Below, piece by piece: positions 1 through 11,980 of a stretch of 32,257 bases of DNA (position 1 is the stretch's first letter; every line of letters begins with the position of its first letter). The DNA is taken from positions 25,948 to 58,204 of the forward strand of contig JH153573.1 in the NCBI GenBank assembly GCA_000226015.1, given 5' to 3'. Both the position numbers and the translations under genes were made by a program. The notes under the pieces were generated by a model. It saw only the letters and a list, made by a program, of their open reading frames with translations, was not told the DNA's origin and did not search any database. The DNA comes from Mnemiopsis leidyi. Lineage: Eukaryota > Ctenophora > Tentaculata > Lobata > Bolinopsidae.

Positions 1-525
1 CTAACAGCTACAGTGCGGAATATATTTCTAAACTTTTGGGGTGCATTATATATACCTTCTGGTATTGTAAACAGAATTACAGTACACACAAAGCGAGGGA
101 CAAGGCTTTGACAGAGAGCATGAATCTAGGTGAGTTGAGGTACTTGGACTGTCAGAATTTGTGGCATCTGAACTCTATGAGATCAATTAATTGATAAACA
201 TTTAATAATTAAGAGGACACCCAATTAATTGAGCTTATCTTCGTTTAAAAAAATTGTGTTAGTCTGACAAGAAACTAAGAGCTGAAGAACTTTCAGACAT
301 ATTTGGAGTTACTAAGTGAAAGTTTACTGAACCTCGGTTGTCAAGTCTGTCTAACGAAAATTGCGGACAATTTCTGTAGAATAACTTTTTTAATAATATG
401 TCATTGTAATTTGCTCTGCTTAAGTTACAGTCTAGTCTATTGAGATGAAAAGTTCGGGAGAACTTGGAAATAATCCAAGAGAAACTTTTCTGTTGTCTTT
501 CACGAATCTAAAAGGTTTCAGACGC

Positions 526-579
526 ATTAAGTTATATATATATTAAGTTATATATATATATTAAGTTATATATATTAAG
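526..579. repeat. TA-rich short tandem repeat
   Basis: About three copies of a unit built from ATTAAG followed by a (TA)n run of shrinking length. It is a simple AT microsatellite/minisatellite with no coding signal. Confidence 0.85.
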
Positions 580-840
580 CGCTCAGGAAAGTATTTCAAA
601 TGTCAGATGAATCAATTTTCACACAGTGCACTCCTTGTTAGTGGATTTCTACGCTTCTAGAAGAACTAAATGATTTAGAGATGACAAAGAAATGCAATAT
701 AAGTTTTTCAAGGTCTTCACTGTACTTTGCGTACAACCTACATGGTTATATAAGATACGGTAAACACAGTTTTATATACGATACATAGCGCGGTAGACTG
801 AGTTAAGTTCATGTAGTATACACTACACTTACGGAATGTA

Positions 841-899
841 AAAGGGGAGGGGGAAGGGGAGGGTTGGAGGGATAGGGGAGAGTGGGAGGGAGGGAAGAG
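841..899 (+). repeat. G-rich tract, possible G-quadruplex
   Basis: The plus strand is almost pure purine for about 59 bases and carries at least ten separate runs of three or more G, mostly spaced by one to four bases. This meets the usual sequence rule for intramolecular G-quadruplex formation. It sits in otherwise AT-rich DNA with no nearby gene start that I can identify. Confidence 0.75.
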
Positions 900-1309
900 G
901 TCTACAGTCTACAATACACAGTATTTGAGGTTCTGTCCTAATGTAAAAGATTTACTCATACACCATATGTCTAACACATAATTCAAGAAACAGTATGCAC
1001 TGCAATATACATGCAGTGCACAGTATACAATAGACATACAGTACACAGTACATCATACATACAGAAGACAATGAAATATACATACAGTTCAGACAATGTG
1101 TACTCTGTACCTATACAGTGAAGACGACTTATACATAACAGCAACTAGATAACATGCATTTGTATGATCTATGTATATTATATATAGTGTGTAAAATATG
1201 CATGATCAATAATCATATGCAATGTAAACTGTATAGAGAAGTAGTTTGCACTCTATAAACTTGTAACATTCAGTAGCGTTCACACACCAATGTATATAAC
1301 ACCCTGATG

Positions 1310-1533
1310 TTTAACACCCCAATCAATAACACCCTTCTTTATAACTCCCCAATCAATAACACCCTTCTTTATAACTCCCCAATCAATAACACCCTTCTTT
1401 ACAACACCCCAATTAATAACACACCCTTCTTTATAACTCCCCAATCAATAACACCCTTCTTTACAACACCCCAATTAATAACACCCTTCTTTATAACTCC
1501 CCAATCAATAACACCCTTCTTTACAACACCCCA
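1310..1533. repeat. 30-bp minisatellite, about seven units
   Basis: Head-to-tail units of about 30 bp (one is 32 bp) built on AATCAATAACACCCTTCTTT. Units differ at the end: type A ends TATAACTCCCC and type B ends ACAACACCCC. Order is A, A, B, A, B, A, B, so the second half looks amplified as A-B pairs. The 30-bp period is a multiple of three and stop-free in one frame, which makes a repetitive 80-codon frame that is not a credible protein. Confidence 0.9.
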
Positions 1534-2790
1534 CTGTGTGACACCCTAATGTATAACAACAGAGTACATAAAGAACAGTATGTCACGTGAGTTGTGTTCC
1601 TTGTTTTCAGTGTTGACAGATATTTCAGGGTTCAGCATTTTGCTTCAGTCAGACATTGCACTGACAAGGTACATAAAACGTGTAGCAGACAGTTTGGTGT
1701 AGACATTACAGTGTACAAACTGTAGTGACATTCGGCAGGGATTAAGTGCAGTAGATTGACATTTTATGTGTTGTTCAATGATAAGTTTTGTTCAATAGTT
1801 CAATGATAATGAAGAGGAGTGATGATGATTGAATAAAATCTGTACGTAAGAAATTGTTAGATCCTTGTTGTAATTCGAAACAAGAATTGCAACACTATGT
1901 TTGTTGGAGGACTGCTGTCAAGTTTTTAAGTTTTCTTATCCCAGTGCCTGTCAACTTTAAACCAGATGTATACGATGAACGATCTCAATTTAAGACTTCG
2001 ATACACAAATTCTTATTTCAATTGTTTGTATTGTTTTTGCATGAATATGTGTGTATGCATTGTTCTACTCAGAGAGAAATTTATTTTAAGCATAAGATAA
2101 ATAGAATAAAATAGATAGCATAATTACTATTATGAATTATTGTATCAGCATCTTTGTTTTAAGGCCCTTAGCTGCCAGCTAGGTTGGGGTAAGAAACTAA
2201 CAAATGAAAGGTCGTCCAAATTGAGTGCCTTTCGGAAAATTAACCGTTTACAGACAAAGATTGCTAGAATCTGTTTACCATTTGAATACTGACACTAAGG
2301 CCACCAAAGGGGTATTCGGTAGTCAATAAGTATTTTAAAAAAGTTATTAAAGACTGAACTGGATTTGTGACACACTTTATCTTGCAAATATTTCTAGAAG
2401 CATAAGCATGGGCCACCAGACGTATCTGATTAAGTCTAGGTGGGAGGGGGACAAAAAAAGACGTTAACTACTGGGTGTGAGTATAACAGACATACTAAAT
2501 AGGTTTAACAAACAATTTCAAAATAGAAATTTACACAATGAACAATTCATTAAGAATCGGAATACTCACGAATGGTATGGGGAAATCGAAAGTCAGGTAG
2601 GTTTCAACGAGACTCAATAAGATCGCAGTTGTGAGCATATCGTGCTTTACATATCATATCACTTTCTCATAAAGGGGGCATAAAAGTTCTGAGGATTACA
2701 CTCTTAATAACGACAACACGTAAAATCTAACAACAAACAAATGGCGCGTGTGGCGATCTGCAATATTGTTAAGTCGTGAGGCGCACCACG

Positions 2791-2820
2791 AACGCTCGAT
2801 CTAAAATCTGATCGAGCGTT
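2791..2820. repeat. Perfect 11-bp inverted repeat (hairpin)
   Basis: AACGCTCGATC is followed, after an 8-base loop, by its exact complement GATCGAGCGTT. The pairing can be extended outward a few bases with mismatches. It may be a small foldback or the end of a decayed element. No function can be assigned. Confidence 0.8.
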
Positions 2821-3119
2821 GTTGGTTGTCTCGATCCTCAATTGTGCGCGGCGTAGGCGTATGGTAATTCTTCAACGGTGGATTTATTTAACCTGTTTCC
2901 TATGCACTCCTTGCACACAAAAGAGCTTTGGTTTGTTTTTAAAGTAACTTGTAGTTTAGATTAAATCAATGAAAAATATTTGAATAAATTTTTAAAAACA
3001 GAATATTAATTTTTAAAAAGAAAAAAGAAAAATTATTCATTTTTAGCTTTTAAATTATCAATTAAATAACGAATTATTTTGCATTTGTCTAGATATTACC
3101 TGACTCGCAGCTTTGCTGC

Positions 3120-3143
3120 TTTCGTCGACCATGATCGACGAAA
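3120..3143. repeat. Perfect 9-bp hairpin beside the foldback element
   Basis: TTTCGTCGA and TCGACGAAA are exact inverted repeats with a 6-base loop. They lie 14 bp outside the left arm of the long inverted repeat and may be part of the same element. Confidence 0.7.
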
Positions 3144-3156
3144 TCCGTGCGCGAGC

Positions 3157-3539
3157 CGGGTAACACCTCGACAACTGTTCTCGTTTCGATAGGACAGTAT
3201 TGTACGGCAGCGCGCACCCTCCTGTCATTTTATTTCCTCTATTCGCTTCGAATGAGGGTCGGACGAAGTCAGACAAGGACAGTATAAATAAAACATAATA
3301 AAAACTGTCATTGAATATATGTTTGTCGCGGTGATACCCGACTCACGCAGCTAGAATGTTAGACGGATATCATCTCGTCAAATATATGTTCATGTTGTCT
3401 GACTTTGTCCGACCCTCATTCGAAGTGAATAGAAAATCGGTTTATTTTCTCTCCCGGAGAGTAAAATGACGGGAGGGTGCGCGCTGCTGTACAAAGTTTA
3501 TGATGTATCACTATGTTTATTTGTCGTGGTGTTACCCGA
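3157..3539. mobile_element. Foldback-type inverted-repeat element (non-autonomous, no coding capacity)
   Basis: The left arm (about 3157-3276) and right arm (about 3395-3539) are diverged inverted copies. Shared blocks, read in left-arm orientation, include CGGGTAACACC, CAGCGCGCACCCTCC followed by GTCATTTT, and CGAATGAGGGTCGGAC followed by AAGTCAGACAA. The spacer is about 118 bp and carries a further partial copy of the GATACCCGACTC end block near 3335. The right arm has about 25 extra bases. No transposase frame and no clear target-site duplication were seen. A diverged partial copy lies at 13838-13899 inside EIF2B3, so this is a dispersed family. Family name unknown; moderate age judged from arm divergence. 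Confidence 0.65.
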
Positions 3540-5260
3540 CAAAGAGTAGACGAATAAAATTTCGCCGGAGGCGGCCGCTTCGCGGCAGCAGTGCAGGGCT
3601 AGGCAACGTTGAACGTGTAGCAAATAATATTCGCTAACATGGCATTTATTGCCTTGCGGCCCATTTTCAATTTTCAAATTTAATTTTCAATTACGGTGTA
3701 CGGGGCGGCAGCAAGTTAGGTAACGTCTGACAAGGCATTTAGAAACTGATGCCGCGCCGCGCACTAGACAGATGTTTAAATCAAGCGAGCCAAAAATCGA
3801 GCGCTTGTTTTTAAATCATAAGATGCGACAAGTGTCTCATCAATTTATTTCGATCGAATTGGTTGTACATTCGTCCCGCACTCTAGAGTCAGAGTTGAAT
3901 TTCGCCTTTTAGTTAGTTCAGTTTAGTTCGTGTTTACTTTAGTTCAGTAGTAATAGTTCTTAGTGGTAGTTAGTAGTATCTAGTGTAGTAGTGTGTTATT
4001 CTTTTACGTGAGTTTGTATTTTGTATTTTCTATTTGCTGTATATTGCTTATCTGATAACAGTTTCGTTTACAATCAAAATGTTTTATTTCTGTTTCACAT
4101 GTCCATATATAAACCAACACACAATGGCTGCATAACAGTGCCCAGTGCGCAGTGTACAGTGCTTTGGTCATATATAAGTTATAACATATAGTACATCAGA
4201 TTTGACATTTTACGATTGACTTTTCGTCTCTTTATCTGGAAGGCAGATTGAATATTTGTCTTGTGTAAACAATTCAGCTTGTTTTAAATCCCGTAGCGTA
4301 GATTAGAAGCAGATTAACTGATTAATTGTACTTTTCATACCGTTCCTTTCTTTGGGTTTTATTCAGTTTGTCTTTCGCTTAACTAGAACTGCAAAAGAAA
4401 CTTGTTTTGGGCGTTGATTTGCTGCCATCAGGGGTTTGTGGGAATGGGATGACATTTACGCCTGTCATCCCAAAATTACCAGAAAGAATATCGTCAATGC
4501 ACTGTCAATTCCCTGCACACAGCGGTAGTGAACTGTAAACTGAAAGCTACATTGGTGATGGCAAGCATTCTGCTGGCAGTTGGTAGTTTGTAAGCGTATA
4601 ATTGACATTGTTTTTCAAAATTGGCAATCTGTATACAATCTGTATACCTTTGACACGTTAAAGTAATACACTATCTGATTGAGCAGTAAACTCATTAGCT
4701 GGCAGCAATATGTGTGTTGTCAAGACTATAGCCCAACTGCATGCCGAATGCAGTTGCACTCAATGTTTACACAAATTGATTAATCTGCTCAATAGAATTG
4801 CCACATATATATATCTGCAAAATATACAGCTTAAAATTTAAATACGGTTATGGGTGTGAAAAGAGTGGTGGAATAATCCAACATGTTGAGTCTTCTTTGG
4901 GAATATGGTAGAAGATCGTAGGAGGGGCACCCCGTCATAACTAATATATAGGTACAAGTAGGTGGGGGCTGTCAGTAGAAAGTCTGATGTAGCCAGCTGG
5001 ACCAAATAGAGCCGAAGGTTAGTGAACTGTTGCTGCCTGACTGTAGTCAGTAGATGTGGCACCTAAAGAGGTGCTGCCCCCACTAAGAAAATATACTGTT
5101 CCTCTGGAGCTTTCTGACTTATTGATAATTTGCTTTCCACTCTTCATGACGTTTTAGATTTTTCATCAAATCTTTATTAAGGTCAGAAAAAAATAAGCAA
5201 ATTGTAAACAGTCTACTTGATGTGGGGTTAAATATTGACATTTATTACAGCATCTGGCCT

Positions 5261-8200
5261 ATGTTCAAGGGTACAGGACATTTTAGTAATGTAACTTGTC
5301 CAAATGATCAGAGATGTAGTAGGCCTCACTGTCCTTTTAAACACAGTAAGTGTAACATAGCATAATACTTCGTTTTCAGTTCAGCTATTTACTAATTATT
5401 TTGATGCTTATTCTTTCCAATATACCCAATTTTATGCAAGGTGTGGCTGATAAACCTATGGTGGCTGATAAACCTATGGTCTCAATTTAAACTATTGAAT
5501 GATGCAGTGTTAAAATGAGTTGTTTATTTTTACTATGAAACAGTGAGGACATAACACATAGCCAACCTTTTAAATTGTTATGAAACCCTGTGGTTGAGAC
5601 ATGATCAGAAAAATGTCTATTGATCCTCCTTTTCAGATCCAGCAAATTCATCTCCAAAGAAAGCACCTCAACCAAAGCCTCTCCGATTAGCATCTTCATC
5701 TGGTCATCGCAAGTTACCTAGCTATGCTCCACAAAACTCACCAGCAGAGCCAAAATTAACTGTTGATTACAAACAGCTTATTCGAGGATGTAAAAATTAC
5801 AAGTCTCCTGGAAAAGAACCTAAACCTAATAATTTGTTTGACAAATTTAGATCCCCTAGTGTTCAATCACAAGCTAATAAGGAACAACGTACTAGATCTC
5901 CTAAAAAGCAAAAGTTTGAACACAGAAATGAATTATCTACATTGGGTAAGGAAAAGTCAGCTCAGTCGAATCTCTTGGCTCCAAATAATGACAGGAAGAG
6001 CCAACACAGAAGTGGACAGGCTCAACAAACTGCATCCAGCAAAAAGAAGTCTTCATGTAAACCCACTTTATTTGAAAAGTTTGGAGGCTTGAAGTCATCA
6101 CCTGAACGTCAGCAAGATTCCAGTCATGATACATCTAGCCAGGATCATGGAGAGCCTGTTCCTGATGAATTAGTTGATAATGAGTTTCCACAGTATGAAA
6201 TTGAATCAAATGAGAGTAAAACTGATGGAATAGGACTAGTTTACCGTCCTGGGATTGGAATAACCCCTGATATTTCTGGGGATAATAGAAAAGAAGACAA
6301 GAAGGAAAAGCAATCTGAATCTATTCTTAATTCTTCTTTGAGCTTTTATGATCCTTACAACAATTCAACTCCTACTGCAACTAGTCCAAGTAAGTCCAAC
6401 TTTGATGAAACTTTTGATTATCAACCCTTCAAGCCAATTGATGAGCCAAGTTCAAGCCAGGAAGAGGAAGACAAAGAAAAGTTGCCATCATCACAAGAAA
6501 GTGTAAATGCTAGTTTAGTAATTGAGGAAACTTCCATTAACTCAGATCAGGAAGAGGAGGTGCTGTTATCAGATGGGGAAGAGGAGATAATTTCTGATGA
6601 TGATGAAATCCCTCATCTGTCAGAGGATGATGAACCCTCTGATCCTGAGGAAATCTTGCCCCCTAGTAAGGATACTGATGTAAATTCCGTTATGGTGAAG
6701 GAAAGGAAAAATGCTGAAACTAAAGTACCTCCCAATAGCCTTTGGTCAAAAGATGCACGTCCAAAAGTTTCTGCATCTCAAAGTGACATGGTTTTTGGAA
6801 GGTCTGAACTTTCTCCTGTTAAATTCAAGAAAACATTTCAGAAGAAAAAATCATCTCCTGAAGTTGTTGAGATCATTAAAGACGAAGAAGATAAGATCAT
6901 GGAGGCGGAGTTTAAGAAAGACCTCGAAGCTCAAACTAGAAAAAAATTATTTGCTGCAGATGTTTCCGACCAATCAGTTGCTGGATCTTCTAAAGAATCT
7001 GTAAGCTACAAAAAGGAATCAAACAGGTTAACCAGTGTGAAAAAGGAGATAGAAGTATCGCCAGTGAAGAGCTCATCTACACAAAGTGTCAGTGCAGATG
7101 AAAGTGACAGCCTGGACTCCAGTGTATTCACCCCACAAAAATCTGTCAAGTCTGGGGATGAATCTGATGAAGATGATATAGATAAAAAGACACTCGACAG
7201 GGAACAAAAGCTTGAAGAGATAAAACTGCTCAAAGCCAAAATTTTTGAAAAGCAGTGGATGCAATCGAAAGAATCTTCAAGTTCAAGTTCCTCAAGCAAC
7301 AGTAGCAGTAGTGACTCATCATCAGCAAGTGAATCTGAAACAGAAGACTCTTCAGAAGGAAAAACAGATTTAGATGACTCTGACTACACCATAAATTCAG
7401 ATGCATCTGTCAAAAGTGAAGAATCAGAAGAATCTGGGTCAGAGACTAATGCATCATCTCAAAACTCTGATTCTGAGTGTTTGCCAAAACGAAAACGAAA
7501 GAGACTCTCTTCACCATTGCACAGTAAAGAAAATGCAACCAAAGCTAAACCTAATTATGACTCAACCCTACATAAAGACAAACTTGCAAAACGTTTGTCA
7601 AAAAGGGATTCCACTGAAGAGTCATCAAGAAAAGCCCATTCAACAAATGAAAACAAATCCTCCAAAAATAGACTTCCCAACCATCGCACTATTCAGATTG
7701 AATCAACTCCATCTTGTAAGTTGAAACGTAAAAAGGAGGCCGATTCTTTTAGCAATAATGGAATCCAAGAGAAATCACGGAAAGACAAAATGCTTTATCG
7801 AGAAAAAGAACACAGAAAGCAGAAACGGGACAGTGAAACTAAGTCTCACAAGAGAAAACATGAGTTAAAACCTGGAGTTAGTGCTAATTTGAGGTCTGAT
7901 CAAATTATACCTCATCAGCGTAAACTTGCCAAGAAAAAACAGAGGATCACAGACAAATATGATGCACGTATGGAAAAGTCTAAAGAAATTGATAACTCGA
8001 AAACTTTTTACCAGCGGAGCCAAAACAGTGACAGCAATCTTAAGATCTCCAAATATAAGAAAGAGGTTAGATTTAAGTTAACTTAGATTTGACAAATTGA
8101 CGCCTTATGTCTTTGAAATGATTTTATTGTGATCATGTAATTTCATTCTAAATTATTACTTCACTATCTCTCTCTCTCTCTTAATCAATCAATATAAATA

Positions 8201-11200
8201 ATAGAGATCATATTTTTTTCCACAGGATTTGTCTCACTTTGATCCACCTACACCACCTCCGGACGAAGATCCACACCGCTGGGGGAATCTTCACAGGAAA
8301 AATCGAGGAAAGAGGGTCGCACATAAACCATCTGACTCCCACACCAAAAAGAAACTAGAAGAGGCGGCCAGTAAGGCTCAGGAAAATAAGGTATTTTTGT
8401 TAAGAATTCAGTTGTAATGAATAAAGATGACAAAAAACTTAAACACTATATTTGGTAAATTGATAAAACATGGTTCATATCTTTTCTTTATCCCACATAC
8501 ACTGCACAATGTGAATATGTGGGCAAAGAAGACAGCGCCTTTCAACTCCATGATATTAGTGGCCACAGTTACACAAACATTATCTTCTCAGTCTCGTGTT
8601 GTGCATCCTGACGGACCGAGGTTAGATCTGAAGGAGAGGACGCATGTTCCAGTTGCAATACGGCAGACCAGACTGGATTACTTTATAACTGAGTATCTCA
8701 AAGTTTGGCCTGAAGACCGAAAGAAGTGCTTCCAAGAAAGGTTTTTGGCTGAATTACAAAAATTTAATAGAGCACCGAATAATTAAGTCAGTAGCTTGGA
8801 CGTCTTCAGGTTTTCACAATCCTCTCAGGATCTTCGCCATCTTCATGACGCTTCCACTTTTCCAGCCTCAAAGCAGAGCGCTCCTGCTTGGACAGATGCA
8901 AGACAAAGATTCTCTATGCCAACATCTGCACAAACGAGGTGAAAAAGATTCGAGAGTTAAAGAAAAACAGTATTAACGGCACATCAGAGACTGGGATCAG
9001 TGGAAGTAAAAAGGTGGGGAGTGTAGCTGACACGAGTAAACATGCTCTCTTTCATCAGACCATTTCAAAATATAAGATCAGCAAGGTAGGTTGTTTGAAC
9101 TGTTTCAGTTGTTATAAGTTTTGAAGAGTACGTGTCTGTGTCTGTGTCTGTGTCTGTGCTTGTGTGTGTTTTGGGTATCGCCGTTTTGTCACGTGTTTTT
9201 AAGTAATCAAGTAGTTCGCACAGTTCCAGCAATATTCCAACTTTCGATCTATAACAACACCGTTGCGTGCCAGCTATGGCTATAGATACTATATATCATG
9301 AGATGGCGATCAGCTGGTCTAACCCCGACATTAAGCTACAAACATTCGATACCTAACAGGACTCTCTACACACAGGAAGACCTCAAGAGGTACGAATATC
9401 CAGGTTATTACACTTACAAACCGGAAGTTCTGGACGGTCTACACTGTGTCCGTTGTAGCAAGCTGTTTCAACTGGAGGATAACGGGGATTATACCATTCC
9501 AGAGAGGTGGGTGATTTAGTAGAACTTTTATCGGTTGGTTATATTACACTACTTATGTGGTGTCATCATGTATACTGGATTTACAGTCAAAGTATAAGGC
9601 TACTATATACCTTATTTCCATTTCGTGAAAGCTTGATTCAAAGACATTTACTTGATTTTTAAACTGCAATGCGTTTTTTCGGGATATTCCTGTTCCAACA
9701 TACTGACATATTTTCGACTCATAATTATTGTTCCGACTCTAACATATTCCATTACATATGCGCTAGGCTTAATGTGTATCAGCTGCAATGTCAGATGTAA
9801 TACCACCTTATATTCCTGCCTAGATGTCTGCACCACAACGGAAAGCTGCGTACGCGCAAGTCCCGTGGGTTTAAGGGCGAGATGGAGCGGACGCGCATCT
9901 ACGACTGTTGTGATGGGACTGACGGTAGTACAGGATGCTCTGTTGGAAAGGGTCACGTGTACTGCACTGCTTATATGAACAGAGACTGGAAAAGTATGTC
10001 GTCCAAGAGATGTTTTTGTACTCTGCCTTGTAATACTGTGTTTTTTCCCGAAATGTTTACCGGTTTTTCCAGCTGTTTTAATGAACTAAAGTCTAAAGTG
10101 GTAAACGGGAGTAGATTTTATTGGTTATTGCACTTTTTGACGTTTTTCTGATTGTGCTATTATGGGCTTGTTTAGGAGATATGTTAGCGTGATAAAAACT
10201 CTAATATTTATTAAACAGCCTCTGATTAATTACTTGCGCACTATCAGTACAGAACATTAATACTACTCTACTTAAGCCTATATCAAGACGAAAAGACGGG
10301 AGACTGCACCGAGCGTGTGGGGGCTGGATTGTGAGATGTGTTACACGGCAGGCGGAATGGAACTTACGCGCGTCACTGTTGTTGACATTAGCGGGAGTAC
10401 AGCGCTAGACATGTTGATTAAACCTCCCAGAAAAGTGCTTGACTATAATACCAGGTGATGTTAAAGTGTAGTAATAATTTCAGTTTGTAGATGAGCAATT
10501 CGTTAGTATAGGTAGTTTAATAATTCGGGATTAGAAAGTTTTTATGATTTTGTTAATTTGTCACAAATACCGGACTTCAATAATTTACAAAATATAATCA
10601 TAGTGCAGCAAAATAAATTGACTTTGCTTTTATTAGGTTCTCAGGAATAAAAGCAGAAGATCTGGCGAACGTAGAACACACTCTAGAAGACGCGCAGCGC
10701 GCAGTCTGTCGGCTCATCTCCTGGGACTGCTTCATGGTTGGACATAGTTTAGAGAGTGACCTTCATGCTTTAAAAGTTAGTCCAAGTTATAAACTTCATT
10801 ATGTTTAACGTTTTGTAATTGCTGTAGACTAAAATGTTATGTAACCGGCCGTTCATGAGTTGACGTAATTCTCTTGAAAATTAGTTTCACACAACTCAGA
10901 GTATTAAGGCGTAGGGGCTGAATTTGGATACATTCGCACTGTCCGTCTACAGTCCTTATTTGATACACTGTAGAGAAATGTATTTCTGCTAGAGAGGGTT
11001 ACAAATTCTTTCGTTGTGACGGCGATTGGTCAACGAGAAGTTAGCTACGGCTAATTTATATACCTTAGGAGACATATTTACGGGGTACGAAATTCGGGGA
11101 TTTTCGGAAAAAATCCCCATATTTTCGTACTACCAAAATTTTGACCTCCACTTCAAAATCCCCCAAATTAATTGTTTGTAATTGGCTCAAAAAGGGTTAA

Positions 11201-11980
11201 ATTGAGGTGTATTCATCAATTTAGTTATTTTACATGGTCTGTGAGACAAGGAAGAACATTTCTCTGGTACATAGAAAGTAAATTAGTATTAAAATAACTA
11301 AGTAAAAGTTACAGGATATTCAGTGCTTTATACATAAAAAACGTGGGTCAGAGCTCAGATAGAACTNNNNNNNNNNNNNNNNNNNNNNNNNNNNNNNNNN
11401 NNNNNNNNNNNNNNNNNNNNNNNNNNNNNNNNNNNNNNNNNNNNNNNNNNNNNNNNNNNNNNNNNNNNNNNNNNNNNNNNNNNNNNNNNNNNNNNNNNNN
11501 NNNNNNNNNNNNNNNNNNNNNNNNNNNNNNNNNNNNNNNNNNNNNNNNNNNNNNNNNNNNNNNNNNNNNNNNNNNNNNNNNNNNNNNNNNNNNNNNNNNN
11601 NNNNNNNNNNNNNNNNNNNNNNNNNNNNNNNNNNNNNNNNNNNNNNNNNNNNNNNNNNNNNNNNNNNNNNNNNNNNNNNNNNNNNNNNNNNNNNNNNNNN
11701 NNNNNNNNNNNNNNNNNNNNNNNNNNNNNNNNNNNNNNNNNNNNNNNNNNNNNNNNNNNNNNNNNNNNNNNAATGGTCTAATAATGCTGGTCACCTTACC
11801 CTCCCCCCAACTAACCTTATCGTCTCTCACTAATTTGTCAATGTTACCTCATAGCCTCGTCAACTTACCTCACATTACCTACACCCCACAGAAGGAGGAC
11901 ACGACAGTACGGAAGATGCGCTTGCTGCGCTGGATCTCATGAAGAATAGACTAAAAGTAGCGGATAACGTGAGGTTATAG
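5261..11980 (+). CDS. REXO1: REXO1-like RNA exonuclease (DEDD family), multi-exon, partly lost in an assembly gap
   Basis: Nuclear 3'-5' RNA exonuclease of the REXO1/Rex1p-Rex3p group. Exons read: 5261-5345, 5637-8065, 8226-8390, 8592-8740, 8866-9085, 9360-9506, 9824-9993, 10277-10454, 10637-10775, 11892-11980. Start chosen because it places a CCCH finger (C13, C19, C24, H28) at the N-terminus, as in human REXO1. Exon 2 (residues 29-838) is low-complexity, Ser/Asp/Glu/Lys-rich, with a poly-Ser run near 575 and basic PKRKRKR near 645, a likely nuclear localisation signal. Then comes the REXO1 domain (IRQTRLDYFITEYLK), a CxxC...CxxH zinc site (CVRC, CLHH), and the nuclease: ExoI LDCEM, ExoII GHSLESDL, ExoIII GHDSTEDA. 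About 1,256 codons are visible (human protein about 1,221). Exon phases agree except between 9085 and 9360, where a small exon is probably missed. The exon between ExoII and ExoIII falls in the N gap. Exon 4 can read past its donor to a stop at 8784, giving a retained-intron form. Confidence 0.93.
9131..9169. repeat. TGTGTC microsatellite
   Basis: About four TGTGTC repeats decaying into TG repeats, in the REXO1 intron after the exon ending at 9085. This is the same interval where one small exon appears to be missing from the model. Confidence 0.85.
11085..11130. repeat. Nested hairpin in a REXO1 intron
   Basis: An outer pair (GTACGAAA with TTTCGTAC) encloses an inner pair (GGGGATTTT with AAAATCCCC) around a short loop, giving a nearly continuous 46-base foldback with a 3-base internal loop. 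It lies 237 bp before the assembly gap. Confidence 0.8.
11367..11771. other. Assembly gap (405 N)
   Basis: Run of undetermined bases inside REXO1, between the ExoII and ExoIII exons. It most likely hides the exon for the middle of the exonuclease domain. The gap size may be an estimate. Confidence 0.99.

Larger units (their letters stand above)
1..5260. other. Gene-poor 5' flank of the REXO1 gene
   Basis: No open frame here looks like a conserved protein. The 86-codon frame at 1854-2114 has AT-driven composition and no recognisable domain. The region holds simple and tandem repeats (listed separately), a CpG-richer block at about 3100-3900 containing foldback sequence, and a stretch at 3900-4010 rich in TTAGTTCAGT-like words. 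A good splice acceptor at 5241-5250, 10 bp before the REXO1 start codon, implies that at least one REXO1 5'UTR exon and the promoter lie in this flank. I could not place them. Confidence 0.6.

Noticed and set aside
1310-1533. CRISPR-like look of regular repeats
   Set aside because: The units are contiguous without unique spacers, and the DNA is animal nuclear DNA.
1307-1549. 80-codon open frame of repeated NNTLLYN units
   Set aside because: It is a by-product of the 30-bp minisatellite, whose period is a multiple of three; there is no other coding sign.
1854-2114. 86-codon plus-strand frame
   Set aside because: No recognisable domain, AT-driven residue content, non-standard start.
7006-7299. 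Minus-strand frames rich in Ser/Phe
   Set aside because: They are shadows of the Ser/Asp/Glu-rich REXO1 exon on the plus strand.
8741-8786. REXO1 exon 4 continuing to the stop at 8784
   Set aside because: The GTTTTT donor after FQE joins in phase to the exon at 8866 and restores the family's length between conserved blocks.
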